55,779 nucleotides of DNA from VRUE01 sp963748075 (GTDB taxonomy: Bacteria; Actinomycetota; Thermoleophilia; Solirubrobacterales; 70-9): assembly GCA_963748075.1 (NCBI GenBank), contig CAVVHQ010000046.1, positions 1 through 55,779 of the forward strand, read 5' to 3'. The notes under the pieces are model-generated. The model was not told the DNA's origin and made no database searches. It was given only the letters and a program-made list of their open reading frames with translations. A program made the translations under genes and the position numbers. How positions within the stretch are numbered: position 1 is the first letter of the stretch; every line of letters starts with the position of its first letter. Positions 41,554-50,550 of the stretch are shown piece after piece.

Positions 41554-43098
41554 ATGAAGTCCCGTCCCGCCCTCGTGGTCGCCGCGCTCGGCGCCCTCGT
41601 CCTCCTGATCGTCGGTTGTGGCGGCTCTTCGGCCCCCGACGTGGCCGACCTGGCGCCCCCGGGCTCGCCGGTCTTCGTCGAAGGCGCGGTGCGTCCCAGC
41701 GGCGAATTGAAGGAAAACACCGACGCGGTCGCCATGCGGATCGCCGGGATCGACAACCTGGGCGACTTCGTCGTCTCCGAACTCGAAAGCTCGGCGCAGG
41801 CCGACGGCGAACCGTTCGACTACGAAAAGGAAGTCGAGCCGTGGCTGGGCGAGAGGGCCGGCGTCTTCTTCGAGAAGCTCGAAGGCGGCGACCTCTCCAG
41901 CCCGGGCGTGATCGTCGAGTCGACCGATACGGGCGCGACGCAGGAATTCATCGACACCCAGGTCAAGTCCAGCAAGGTTCCCTACGAGGAATCCTCCTAC
42001 GAAGGCGTCGAGTTCGAGGTCGGCGGCGAAGACGGGAACGCGATCGGTGTGATCGGCGACTTCCTCGCGGTCGGCGATGACGAACGGGTCTTCAAGCAGA
42101 TGGTCGACGCCTCGAACGGCGACTCGCTGGCCGGCGAAGACCGCTTCGCCACGGCGATCTCGGCGGCCTCCGACGGCAGCCTCGCCGACGTCTACGTTGA
42201 CGTCGGTGGCCTGATCAAGCAGGCGGGCGGGGAAATCGACCCGCAGGCTCGCCAGATCCTCCAGAACGCCGGCATCGACCCGAGCGAAGCCACCGCGGTG
42301 GCCAGCGTCATCCCCGGCTCCGACCAGGTCGAAGTAGAGCTCAGCAGCGACCTCGCCGGCCAGAAGCCGCCCAGCGGCGACGCCTCGGCGCTGCTCGGCT
42401 CGCTGCCGTCGAGCTCGTTCGCCGCTATCGCAGTCTCCGGCTTCGGCGAACAGCTCAACGAAGCGATCGACAGCCTCGACGAAGAAGGCGTCCCGGGCAC
42501 GATCCCGCCGCACCAGCTGAAGAAGGGGCTGAAGGAAGCCGGGATCGACCTCGAAGGAATCGCCGGCTCGCTCGAAGACGCCGCCGTCTTCGCCGTCGGC
42601 AACAGCGAACGCAGCCTCGGCGGCGCCCTGGTGCTGACCAGCAGCGGCTCCAAGGCGGCCGAAGCGGTTGCCAATATCGGCCAGTTGCTGCGCAGCGTTC
42701 AGGTCCAGGGGGTCACTGCGCTGAAGGGCGGCAACAGCGGCTTCACGATCCGCAGCCCCGAACTCGGCAGCAAGCCGCTCGTCGTCGCCGCCAAGCAGGG
42801 GCGGGTGGCGATCGGCTACGGCCTGCCCCCGACCCTGCTGGCGCTCAAGCAGCCCTCCGGCAAGACGCTCTCCGACAACCCGGCCTACAAGGAAGCGGTA
42901 TCCGCGCTGCGTGACACGTCGATCGGCGGCTTCGTCGACGGCCCCGCGGCGCTGAAGCTGGCCGAAGCGCTGATTCCGAAGTCCGACCAGGGCTTCCAGG
43001 AAGCGAAGCGGTTCCTGAAGAGCATCGCCTACCTGGCGATCGGGACGGGCAGCCAGGACGAGCTGGCGACGGCCAAGGTCATCGTTGGCCTGAAGTAG
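41554..43098 (+). CDS. DUF3352-like lipoprotein
   Basis: The 514-residue protein has a lipoprotein signal peptide (LLIVG-Cys22) and a long extracytoplasmic region resembling DUF3352 proteins (APPGSPVFVEGAVRP start; repeated units with AAIAVSGFGEQLNEAIDSL and FAVGNSERSLGGALVLTSSG). The function is unknown. It uses GAA for glutamate far more often than its neighbours, which prefer GAG. This may reflect a different origin or high expression. It lies between glmS and nnr and is preceded by a family 1-like repeat. Confidence 0.7.
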   Translation: MKSRPALVVAALGALVLLIVGCGGSSAPDVADLAPPGSPVFVEGAVRPSGELKENTDAVAMRIAGIDNLGDFVVSELESSAQADGEPFDYEKEVEPWLGERAGVFFEKLEGGDLSSPGVIVESTDTGATQEFIDTQVKSSKVPYEESSYEGVEFEVGGEDGNAIGVIGDFLAVGDDERVFKQMVDASNGDSLAGEDRFATAISAASDGSLADVYVDVGGLIKQAGGEIDPQARQILQNAGIDPSEATAVASVIPGSDQVEVELSSDLAGQKPPSGDASALLGSLPSSSFAAIAVSGFGEQLNEAIDSLDEEGVPGTIPPHQLKKGLKEAGIDLEGIAGSLEDAAVFAVGNSERSLGGALVLTSSGSKAAEAVANIGQLLRSVQVQGVTALKGGNSGFTIRSPELGSKPLVVAAKQGRVAIGYGLPPTLLALKQPSGKTLSDNPAYKEAVSALRDTSIGGFVDGPAALKLAEALIPKSDQGFQEAKRFLKSIAYLAIGTGSQDELATAKVIVGLK

Positions 43099-43132
43099 GG
43101 CCCGCCCGAGAGGCGGCTAGGCTGAGCCCGCA

Positions 43133-44641
43133 ATGGAGCCATGGCTGAGCCCCCTGTACGACGCGCAAGGAATGCAGGCGATTGATCGCTGGGCGATCGA
43201 GGAGGTCGGGGTGCCCTCGCTGGAGCTGATGGAGAACGCCGGGCGGGCGGTTGCCGGTGTCGTGGCCGAGCGGACGCCCGACGGGCCGGTGCGGGTCGTC
43301 TGCGGGAAGGGAAACAACGCGGGTGACGGGTTGGTGGCTGCGAGGCACCTGGCCGAGATGGGGTTCGAGGTGGAGGCGCTGCTGCTCTGGCCGGCGGAGG
43401 AGCTGAGCGGGGACGCGAAGGCGAACCTGGAGCGGTTCGAGGCCGAGCACCTGGAGGGGGGGCTGGGGCCTCGGCTGGCGAATTCGGGGGCGGTCGTCGA
43501 CGCGATCTTCGGGACCGGGTTCTCGGGGGAGCCCCGGGAGCCGGCCCTGGCCGCGATCGAGGCGATCGGCGGCTGCGGGGCGCCGGTCGTCGCCTGCGAC
43601 GTCGCCTCGGGGGTCGATGCGTCGAGCGGAGAGGTCGCGGGAGCCGCGGTCGAGGCCGACTTCACGGTCAGCTTCCACGCCGCCAAGCTGGGGCACCGGA
43701 TCGCCCCCGGCAAGTGGCACACCGGCGAGCTGCGGGTGGCGCCGATCGGGATCCCCGACGGCGCCCCGGGCGAGCCGGCGGCGGGCGTCATCGACCCCTC
43801 GGTGCTTGAGCTGGCGCCGCGCCGCGGCGCTCGCTCGACCAAGTTCAGCTCCGGCCAGGTCACGGTGGCGGGCGGCTCGCGGGGGCTGACCGGCGCGGTG
43901 CAGATGTCCTCGCGGGCGGCGATCCGGGCCGGGGCCGGCTATGCGACCGTCGTCGTGCCGGCCGACCTCGAGCCGATCTTCGAGGCGGGCCAGCCCGAGG
44001 TGATGTCGGTCGGCTGCCCGGGCGGCGACGGCTGTCTCGCTCCCGCCTCCGCCAAGCCGCTGCTGCGCGCCTTCGAGCGCGCCGCCGCCGGAGCGCTCGG
44101 CCCCGGCCTGGGTCGCGACCCCGGCTCAGTCGAATTGGCCCGCGAGGTGCTGCCGGCGATCGAGGCGCCGCTGGTGCTCGACGCCGACGGGCTCAACGCC
44201 TTCGCCGGCGAGCTGGGGCGGATCGCCGCCCGCCGGGCGCCGACCGTCCTCACCCCGCACGCCGGCGAGCTGGGGCGGCTGCTCGGCCGCTCCCCCGACC
44301 AGGTCTCCGCGCACCGGCTCGCCGCGGCGCGGGAGGCGGCCGGTGCCGCGGGCGCGGTGCTGGTGCTGAAGGGAGACGACACGATCGTCGTCGCCGGCCA
44401 GCGGGTCGCGGTCAACGCCGTCCCGGCCCCCGGCCTTGCCACCGCCGGCACCGGCGACGTGCTTTCGGGGATGACGGCGGCGCTGCTGGCCCGCGGGCTC
44501 GAGCCGTTCGCCGCCGCCTGCGCCGCGGTGCTCGCTCACGCTCGCGCCGGCCGCGACGCCGCCGCCCGGGTCGGCGCGGCCGAGTCGGTGGTAGCGACCG
44601 ACGTGATCGACTCGATCCCCGCGGGCCTGCAGGTCGAATAA
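43133..44641 (+). CDS. nnr: Bifunctional NAD(P)HX epimerase/dehydratase
   Basis: The 502-residue protein joins an N-terminal YjeF epimerase domain (about residues 8-210: MQAIDRWAIEEVGVPSLELMENAGRA, VVCGKGNNAGDGLVAARHLAE) to a C-terminal ADP-dependent dehydratase domain (about 230-490: TVAGGSRGLTGAVQMSSRAAIRAGAGY, VLTPHAGELGRLLG, TAGTGDVLSGMTAALL). It repairs hydrated NADH and NADPH. ATG at 43133. It is followed by a CBS protein, alr and a CCA-type enzyme on the same strand with short gaps; nnr-alr linkage is common in bacteria. Confidence 0.95.
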   Translation: MEPWLSPLYDAQGMQAIDRWAIEEVGVPSLELMENAGRAVAGVVAERTPDGPVRVVCGKGNNAGDGLVAARHLAEMGFEVEALLLWPAEELSGDAKANLERFEAEHLEGGLGPRLANSGAVVDAIFGTGFSGEPREPALAAIEAIGGCGAPVVACDVASGVDASSGEVAGAAVEADFTVSFHAAKLGHRIAPGKWHTGELRVAPIGIPDGAPGEPAAGVIDPSVLELAPRRGARSTKFSSGQVTVAGGSRGLTGAVQMSSRAAIRAGAGYATVVVPADLEPIFEAGQPEVMSVGCPGGDGCLAPASAKPLLRAFERAAAGALGPGLGRDPGSVELAREVLPAIEAPLVLDADGLNAFAGELGRIAARRAPTVLTPHAGELGRLLGRSPDQVSAHRLAAAREAAGAAGAVLVLKGDDTIVVAGQRVAVNAVPAPGLATAGTGDVLSGMTAALLARGLEPFAAACAAVLAHARAGRDAAARVGAAESVVATDVIDSIPAGLQVE

Positions 44642-44656
44642 CCTCGTGGCTGCACG

Positions 44657-45115
44657 ATGAAGACCGCCGCCGAGATCATGGACGCAAAGGTGCCGGCTGT
44701 CTCCCCCGACGCCGACGCCCGCAACGCGATCGAGCTGCTCGCCAGGACCGACAAGGGCGCGATCCCGGTGATCGACGCCGAACGCCATGTGGTCGGGATC
44801 GTCAGCGAGTCGGACCTGATCCTCAGCGACGAGGAGTCGGAACTGCACCTGCCGCACTACCTCAACATCATGGGCGGCATCGTCTTCGTCGGCTCGATGA
44901 AGGGGTTCGAGAAGCGGCTCGAGAAGGCGTTCGCGACCAAGGTGTCGCAGTTGATGAGTGTCGACCCGGTCGTCGTCGGCAGCGGCGACGACGCCGACAC
45001 CGTGGCGAGGACGATCGCCGAGAAGCACCACAATCACCTCCCCGTGGTCGACGGCGAGGGCCGCCTCGCGGGCATGGTCACGCGGGCCGACGCGCTGGCC
45101 GCGCTAGTGGAGTAG
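44657..45115 (+). CDS. CBS-domain pair protein
   Basis: The 152-residue protein consists of two CBS motifs (about residues 8-60, IMDAKVPAVSPDADARNAIELL; and about 98-150, LMSVDPVVVGSGDDADTVARTI) joined by a helical linker. Such stand-alone pairs bind adenine nucleotides and regulate partner proteins. The position between nnr and alr, with 15 bp and 2 bp gaps, indicates operon membership; the ligand and partner are unknown. Confidence 0.88.
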   Translation: MKTAAEIMDAKVPAVSPDADARNAIELLARTDKGAIPVIDAERHVVGIVSESDLILSDEESELHLPHYLNIMGGIVFVGSMKGFEKRLEKAFATKVSQLMSVDPVVVGSGDDADTVARTIAEKHHNHLPVVDGEGRLAGMVTRADALAALVE

Positions 45116-45117
45116 CC

Positions 45118-46227
45118 GTGGAGCGGGCGGTTGCCCGGATCGACCTCGGCGCGGTGCGGAGCAACTGCGCCCGGCTGAAGGCCGAGCTGGGGGAGGGCCC
45201 GGAGCTGTGCGCGGTGGTCAAGGCCGACGGCTACGGGCACGGGGCCGACCGCTGTGCCGAGGCGGCGTTGGCGGGCGGCGCGACCAGGCTGGCGGTGGCG
45301 ACCGCGAGCGAGGCGGAGGCGATCGGCAGGCGCCTGCCCCACGTCCCCCTGCTGACCATGGGAGCGCTCACCCCGGCGGAGCTGGATACGGCGCTCGCGG
45401 CCGGTTCGGAGATCGCGGTCTGGACGCGGGGCTTCCTCGAGCTGGTCGCCGAGCGAGCCAGGGCGCAGGGGCGGCCGGCCCGCGTCCACGTCAAGCACGA
45501 CAGCGGCATGGGGCGGCTCGGCAGCCGCGCCCCGGAGGAGGTGATCGGACTGCTGCATGCGTGCGCCGCGAGCCCCGACCTCGAGCCGGCCGGCGTCTGG
45601 ACCCACCTGGCGACCGCCGACGAACCGGACTCGGCCTTCTTCGCCGAGCAGCTCGATCGCTTCGATCGGGTGGCCGCGATGGCGCGGGCGGAGCTCCCCG
45701 GGGTAACCGTCCACGCCGCCAACAGCGCCGCCGTCTTCCGCGACCGCCGCTCCCACTTCGACATGGCCCGCTGCGGCATCGCCGTCTACGGCCTCGACCC
45801 CTTCCAGGCCGACCCGGCCGAGTGCGGGCTGCGCCCGGCCCTCTCGCTGCGCTCCTACGTCGCGGACGTGAAGCGATTCGAGCCGGGCGACAGCGCCGGC
45901 TACGGGCAGACCTGGCGGGCCGAGCGGAGCACCTGCGTCGGCGTGCTGCCGCTCGGCTACGGCGACGGGGTGCGGCGCGGCCTTTCAAACAACGCCGAGG
46001 TGCTGGTGCGTGGCCGCCGCCGCCCCCTGGTCGGCACCGTCTCGATGGACAACGTGACGATCGACCTCGGTCCCGACACCGAGGTCGAGCCCGGCGACGA
46101 GACCGTCCTGATCGGCTCGCAGGGGGGCGAGGAGATCCGTGCCGAGGAGCTGGCCGCCCGGCTCGGCACGATCAACTACGAGGTCACCTGCGGGATCTCG
46201 GCCCGCGTCCCGAGGGAAGAAGGGTGA
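45118..46227 (+). CDS. alr: Alanine racemase
   Basis: The 369-residue protein has the PLP lysine motif AVVKADGYGHGA (about residues 36-47), HVKHDSGMGRLG, and the catalytic tyrosine region SAGYGQTWRAERSTCVGVLPLGYGDG. It makes D-alanine for peptidoglycan, fitting the carboxypeptidase and glm genes in the window. GTG at 45118 lies 2 bp after the CBS stop. The end overlaps the next gene (GTGA). Confidence 0.95.
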   Translation: MERAVARIDLGAVRSNCARLKAELGEGPELCAVVKADGYGHGADRCAEAALAGGATRLAVATASEAEAIGRRLPHVPLLTMGALTPAELDTALAAGSEIAVWTRGFLELVAERARAQGRPARVHVKHDSGMGRLGSRAPEEVIGLLHACAASPDLEPAGVWTHLATADEPDSAFFAEQLDRFDRVAAMARAELPGVTVHAANSAAVFRDRRSHFDMARCGIAVYGLDPFQADPAECGLRPALSLRSYVADVKRFEPGDSAGYGQTWRAERSTCVGVLPLGYGDGVRRGLSNNAEVLVRGRRRPLVGTVSMDNVTIDLGPDTEVEPGDETVLIGSQGGEEIRAEELAARLGTINYEVTCGISARVPREEG

Positions 46228-47645
46228 GCCTGGTCGAGCGCCTCGCCGCGGCGCCGCTGGTCGGCTTGGTGCGGCGGGCGCTCGAGCGCGGTCCGAAGGT
46301 CTGGATCGCCGGCGGCGCGGTGCGCGACGCGGCGCTGGATCAGGAGGTGACAGACCTCGACCTGGCCGTGGCCGGCGATCCGGCCGCGGCGGCGAGGGCG
46401 GTTGCCGACGCGGGGGACGGTCACGCCTTCGAGCTCTCGGCGGAGTTCGCCACCTGGCGGGCTGTCGCCCCCGACCTCTCCTGGCAGGTCGACGCCACGG
46501 CGCTGCGCGGCGAGACGATCGAGGCCGACCTGGCGGCGCGCGACTTCACGCTGGGGGCGATCGCCGTGCCGCTCGAGGGCGGCGAGCCGCTCGACCCCTT
46601 CGGCGGCCTCGCCGACCTCGAACGGCGGCTGCTGCGGGTGGTCGGCGAGGCCAGCTTCGCGGCCGACCCGCTGCGACTGCTGCGCGCCGCCCGCATCGCC
46701 GCCGACCTGGGGCTGGAGGTCGACCCCGGCACGGTTGCGCTGGCGCGCTCCGAAGCGGCGGTCGCCGCCGAGGCGGCCGGCGAGCGGCAGCTCGCCGAGC
46801 TGCGCCGCCTGCTCGGCGGCCCCGACCCGCTGCGCGGCCTGGCGCTGCTCGACGAGCTGGGCCTGACCGCGGTGGTCCTGCCCGAGGTGGAGGCGCTGCG
46901 GGGGGTCGAACAGGGGCCCAACCACCACCTCGACGTGCACGGCCACACCCTGGCCGTGCTGGAGCGCACGCTCGAGGTCGAGAGCGAGCTGCAGCGCTTC
47001 GCCGGCGAGCGCGCCGGCGAAGCGCGCGAGCTGCTCGACGAGCCGCTGGCCGACGAGATGAGCCGCGGCACCGCGCTTCGCTTCGGCGCCCTCCTGCACG
47101 ACGTCGGCAAGCCGGCGACCCGCGCCGAGCGCGAGGGCTACGTCACCTTCATCGGCCACGACGGTGACGGTGCGGAGATCGTCGGCGGGATCTGCCGCCG
47201 GCTGCGCGCCAGCCGGCGGCTGACCGGCCACCTGCGCGCGCTCACCCTCCATCACCTGCGCCTCGGCTTCCTCGTCCACGAGGCGCCGCTGCCGGCCCGC
47301 CGCGTCCACGAGTACCTACGGGCCACCGAGCCGGTCGCCGCCGACGTCACCCTGCTCACCGTCGCCGACCGGCTCTCGGCTCGCGGCAGCGGCCCGTTCG
47401 CGACCGAGGGGGCGATCGACGCCCACCTGCGCCTCGCCCGGGAGATGCTCGCCGCGGCGCTCGACTGGCGCCGCGACGGCCCCCCGGAGCCGCTGCTGCG
47501 CGGTGACGAGCTGGCCGCCGAGCTGGGGCTCGAGCCCGGCCCCGAAGTGGGAGAGCTGCTGGAGGAGTTGGAGGCGGCCCAGTACGCGGGCGAGGTGAGC
47601 AGCCGCGAGGAGGCGCTGGAGCGGGCCCACCGGGTGCGCGGCTGA
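46224..47645 (+). CDS. CCA-adding enzyme / poly(A) polymerase family nucleotidyltransferase with HD domain
   Basis: The 473-residue protein has the class II nucleotidyltransferase head (VWIAGGAVRDAALDQEVTDLDLAV, with the DxD metal site), DFTLGAIAVPL and DPFGGLADLERRLLRVVGEASFAADPLRLLRAARIAADL. A C-terminal HD phosphohydrolase domain follows (HHLDVHGHTLAVLE, LLHDVGKPATRAEREG). This matches the actinobacterial CCA tRNA nucleotidyltransferase arrangement; a poly(A) polymerase cannot be excluded by eye. GTG at 46224 overlaps alr. Confidence 0.87.
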   Translation: MSLVERLAAAPLVGLVRRALERGPKVWIAGGAVRDAALDQEVTDLDLAVAGDPAAAARAVADAGDGHAFELSAEFATWRAVAPDLSWQVDATALRGETIEADLAARDFTLGAIAVPLEGGEPLDPFGGLADLERRLLRVVGEASFAADPLRLLRAARIAADLGLEVDPGTVALARSEAAVAAEAAGERQLAELRRLLGGPDPLRGLALLDELGLTAVVLPEVEALRGVEQGPNHHLDVHGHTLAVLERTLEVESELQRFAGERAGEARELLDEPLADEMSRGTALRFGALLHDVGKPATRAEREGYVTFIGHDGDGAEIVGGICRRLRASRRLTGHLRALTLHHLRLGFLVHEAPLPARRVHEYLRATEPVAADVTLLTVADRLSARGSGPFATEGAIDAHLRLAREMLAAALDWRRDGPPEPLLRGDELAAELGLEPGPEVGELLEELEAAQYAGEVSSREEALERAHRVRG

Positions 47646-47665
47646 CCCGGTACGCTCCCGGCCGC

Positions 47666-47884
47666 ATGGCCAAAGAGGAGAAGATCGAGATGGAGGGCGA
47701 GATCACCGAAGCCCTCCCGAACACGATGTTCCGCGTCAAGCTCGACAACGGCCACGAGGTGCTCGGCCACATCTCCGGCAAGATGCGCCGCCACTACATC
47801 CGCATCCTCCCCGGCGACCGGGTGAAGATCGAGCTGTCGCCGTACGACCTCGACCGCGGCCGGATCACCTACCGCTACAAATAG
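47666..47884 (+). CDS. infA: Translation initiation factor IF-1
   Basis: The 72-residue protein matches IF-1 along its whole length: MAKEEKIEMEGEITEALPN, FRVKLDNGHEVLGHISGKMRRHYIRILPGDRVKIELSPYDL and GRITYRYK. It is an OB-fold protein at the ribosomal A site. In most bacteria infA lies in the rpmJ-rpsM ribosomal cluster; here it stands between the CCA-type gene and a methyltransferase, so it may be a relocated or second copy. Confidence 0.95.
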   Translation: MAKEEKIEMEGEITEALPNTMFRVKLDNGHEVLGHISGKMRRHYIRILPGDRVKIELSPYDLDRGRITYRYK

Positions 47885-47885
47885 G

Positions 47886-48797
47886 ATGGCGCTGGGCGAG
47901 CGGGGACGCAGTCCGCTGACCCCCCGCAGCACGGCCGAGGGCGCATGCGCGCTGCGAGCGGCCGGAGCGCTGGAGGAGGATCCGGCGGTGCGCTGCCCGG
48001 ACGGCATGGCCGCCGCCTTTCTCGGCGGCTTCAACGTAAGCACGCTCGCCAAGCGCCGGCTCACCCGGCGCCTGTTCCTGCGCGCGGCGAATCGCACCGT
48101 TCCCGGGGCCTATGGCTACGAGATCGTGCGGGCAAAGTTCATCGACGAGATCGTGATCAGCGAGGTAGGCGCCGGCGTCGACGAGCTGGTGCTGCTCGGC
48201 TCCGGGCTGGACTCGCGGCCCTACCGGCTGGCCGACCGCCTCGGCGGGGTGCGCGTGATCGAGGTGGACCATCCCGCCAGCCTCGCCTCGAAGCGCGACC
48301 GCCTGCGAAAGTTGCTCGGGCACGAGCCCGGCCACGTGACCTACGCGGCCGTGGACTTCACTCGCGACAATCTGGATGCGGCGCTTGCCGCCGCCGGTCA
48401 CGAGCGTTCGGCGGCGACGCTGTTCGTCTGGTCGGGCGTGAGCATGTACTTGCCGGGCGAGGCTGTGGCGGACGTGCTGTCCTGGGTCGGCGGGCACCGC
48501 GATCCCCGCACTTCGATTGTCTTCGACGCAATATGGGCGGATGCGCTCGACGGCTCACGCGAGTACTACGGAGCGGCCGAGCTTCGCGACAGCGTCGCCA
48601 AGAAAGCGGACGAGCCGCTGCGGTGGGGCGTGCCCGAGGATCGTGTTGAGGAGGTCCTCTCGGGCTTCGGCCTGCGGGCCGAGCGGGTCCTCGGCGAGGA
48701 GGAGGGGCGCGCTACCTACCTCCGCCGCTCCGATGGCACGCTGCACGATCGCCCCTACGGCTTCGGCGCCCTGATCCACGCCCGCGGCGGCTCATAG
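47886..48797 (+). CDS. LCMT/TIGR00027-type SAM methyltransferase
   Basis: The 303-residue protein has the signature of putative O-methyltransferases of the leucine-carboxyl-methyltransferase family: ARAKFIDE-type segment (VRAKFIDEIVI), LVLLGSGLDSRPYRL as SAM motif I, VIEVDHPASLASKRDRL, and LFVWSGVSMYL. Actinobacteria carry many of these and their substrates are mostly unknown. ATG at 47886 lies 1 bp after the infA stop. Confidence 0.85.
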   Translation: MALGERGRSPLTPRSTAEGACALRAAGALEEDPAVRCPDGMAAAFLGGFNVSTLAKRRLTRRLFLRAANRTVPGAYGYEIVRAKFIDEIVISEVGAGVDELVLLGSGLDSRPYRLADRLGGVRVIEVDHPASLASKRDRLRKLLGHEPGHVTYAAVDFTRDNLDAALAAAGHERSAATLFVWSGVSMYLPGEAVADVLSWVGGHRDPRTSIVFDAIWADALDGSREYYGAAELRDSVAKKADEPLRWGVPEDRVEEVLSGFGLRAERVLGEEEGRATYLRRSDGTLHDRPYGFGALIHARGGS

Positions 48798-48865
48798 GCT
48801 CGCCCGGCCAGCAGCTCGCCGAAGGCACACTCCAACCTCTCGACGGCGATCGCCCTCGCCGCCTG

Positions 48866-50236
48866 CTAGGCCTCTGTCGTCTCGGCCTCCGCGAGCGGCG
48901 GTCGCGACTCCACCCAGCGGCGCCCGTTGGCCCGCTCCAGCGCCTCGGCGGCGTCGAGCAGCAGCTCGTCGCGGCCCCAGCCGCCCTGCAGCTGCAGGGC
49001 GATCGGCAGCCGCTCGGCGCTCAGCCCCACCGGGACGCTGATCGCCGGGGCGCCAGTCAGATTGGCGAGCCCGGAGCCGCGCACGTTGGCCTGGTCGGCG
49101 GTGAGCGTGCCGGAGGGCAGCTCGACCAGGGGCGCCTCGAGCGGCGGCGCCGGGGCGGGGACGGTCGGCCAGGCGAGCACGTCGACCTGCTCGAAGAGGG
49201 CGGCGAGGCGCCGCCGCATCATCGTGCGCACCCGGCTCGCCTGGACGGTGGCGGCGGCGGGCAGCAGCATCCGGTACTTGAGGGTGCCGCGGGCCACCGG
49301 GCTGATCTCGGGGTGCAGCCGGTTGAGCCGCTCCGGCGTCGTGCCGCCGAGGCTCTCGCCGTTGATCACGAGGATCGCGGCCAGCGCCGCCGCCTCCAGG
49401 TCTGGCAGCCAGACCTCGTGGATCTCGCCACCGGTCTCGGTGCGCAGCGTCTCGATCGCCGCCTCGCAGGCATCGCGCACCGCCGGCGTCACGTCCTCGG
49501 AGACCGCGTCGCGGACGACGCCGATCCGCAGCCCGGCGGCATCGCCGGCGGTCAGCTCCTCGCCGCACAGCACCGAGCCCAGCAGGCGGCAGTCGGCGGC
49601 ATCGGCGCAGAGCGGCCCGGAGACGATCGTGGTCGTGACCGGGGCCATGTGGTGACCCTCCATGGCCGAGCGGCCGAAGGTCGGCTTGAGGCCGGTCAGG
49701 CCGCAGTAGGCGGCGGGGAAGCGGACCGAGCCGACGCCGTCGGCGCCGACCGCGCCGCCGACCAGCCGCGCCGCGACCGAGGCCGCCGGGCCGCTCGAGG
49801 AGCCACCCGGGCAGCGTTCGGTGTCCCAGGGGTTGCGGCAGGGGCCGTAGTGGGAGACGGCGCCGGTGCTGCCGGCGCCCAGCTCGTGCATGTTGCCGAC
49901 CCCGACGATCGTCGCGCCGGCGTCGCGCAGGGCGCGGTAGGGGCCGGACTCGCCGGGCGCGGTGGGCGCCATCAGCTCGGCGGCGCCGAAGCGCTGCGCC
50001 CGCCAGGGCAGCGGCCACTCGTCCTTGATCACCACCGGCACGCCATGCAGCGGCCCGTCGGGCGCCGCCGCGACCATCTCGCGCGAGCGCTCGGGGAAGG
50101 TCTCGGCCACCGCGTTGAGGGCCGGGTTGCGCGCCTCGATCCGCGCCAGCGCCGCCTCGAGCAGCTCGGACGGGCTGACCTCGCCGGCGGCGACGGCCGC
50201 CGCCTGGTCGCGCAGGTTGAGGTCGAGGGTCGGCGC
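48866..50236 (-). CDS. Amidase-signature enzyme with a displaced start (apparent frameshift)
   Basis: The protein is an amidase-signature hydrolase: Lys of the catalytic triad in GVPVVIKDEWPLP, the Ser pair in RCPGGSSSGPAASVAARLVGGAVG, and FGRSAMEGHHM. The N-terminal helix common to the family (LDLNLRDQAAAVAAGEVSPSELLEAALARIEARNPALNAVAE, read here in two pieces) is in frame but has no start codon between it and the TGA at 50237-50239. A GTG overlapping that stop (GTGA) is in the preceding frame, so a +1 shift at the very start is implied. The first usable in-frame start is GTG at 50110 (414 residues). The substrate is unknown. Confidence 0.75.
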   Translation of the reverse strand, partial: APTLDLNLRDQAAAVAAGEVSPSELLEAALARIEARNPALNAVAETFPERSREMVAAAPDGPLHGVPVVIKDEWPLPWRAQRFGAAELMAPTAPGESGPYRALRDAGATIVGVGNMHELGAGSTGAVSHYGPCRNPWDTERCPGGSSSGPAASVAARLVGGAVGADGVGSVRFPAAYCGLTGLKPTFGRSAMEGHHMAPVTTTIVSGPLCADAADCRLLGSVLCGEELTAGDAAGLRIGVVRDAVSEDVTPAVRDACEAAIETLRTETGGEIHEVWLPDLEAAALAAILVINGESLGGTTPERLNRLHPEISPVARGTLKYRMLLPAAATVQASRVRTMMRRRLAALFEQVDVLAWPTVPAPAPPLEAPLVELPSGTLTADQANVRGSGLANLTGAPAISVPVGLSAERLPIALQLQGGWGRDELLLDAAEALERANGRRWVESRPPLAEAETTEA

Positions 50237-50434
50237 TCACTGTGGCGCCTTGGAGAGGTCGGGGCAGCGCTCCGGCTCGACCTCGCTCGTGTCGAGCGCC
50301 AGCAGCCCGACGATCGCGGGCCAGAAGAACCTGTGCACGGCGGCGATCACCGCGAGGTCGGTCTCGTCGACGTCGATCCCCAGCGAGGCCAGGCCCGCCG
50401 GGATGAACTCGTCTGCCGGAGCGGCGCTCTCCAT
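50237..50434 (-). CDS. Small AtzG-like amidase partner
   Basis: The 65-residue protein (IPAGLASLGIDVDETDLAVI...SEVEPERCPDLSKAPQ) resembles the short GatC/AtzG-like (DUF4089-type) proteins that precede and partner AtzE-type amidases. Its stop overlaps the probable amidase start (GTGA) and it is transcribed with it. The similarity is recognised by layout and the ending motif and is moderate. Confidence 0.6.
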   Translation of the reverse strand: MESAAPADEFIPAGLASLGIDVDETDLAVIAAVHRFFWPAIVGLLALDTSEVEPERCPDLSKAPQ

Positions 50435-50550
50435 TTGGCGGCAACCTTACTGACTGCGAGTGGCCGCGATCCTGCACGAGCGGCGGAGGAGCGCGCCGCA
50501 GCGCGCCGAACGGCAGTATCCGGGGCCGCAACCCTGTCAAGAGGCCCGGG

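Noticed and set aside
45207..46223. Long Arg/Gly-rich reading frame upstream of the CCA-type enzyme.
   Set aside because: It is the shadow of alr in another frame, caused by high GC content.
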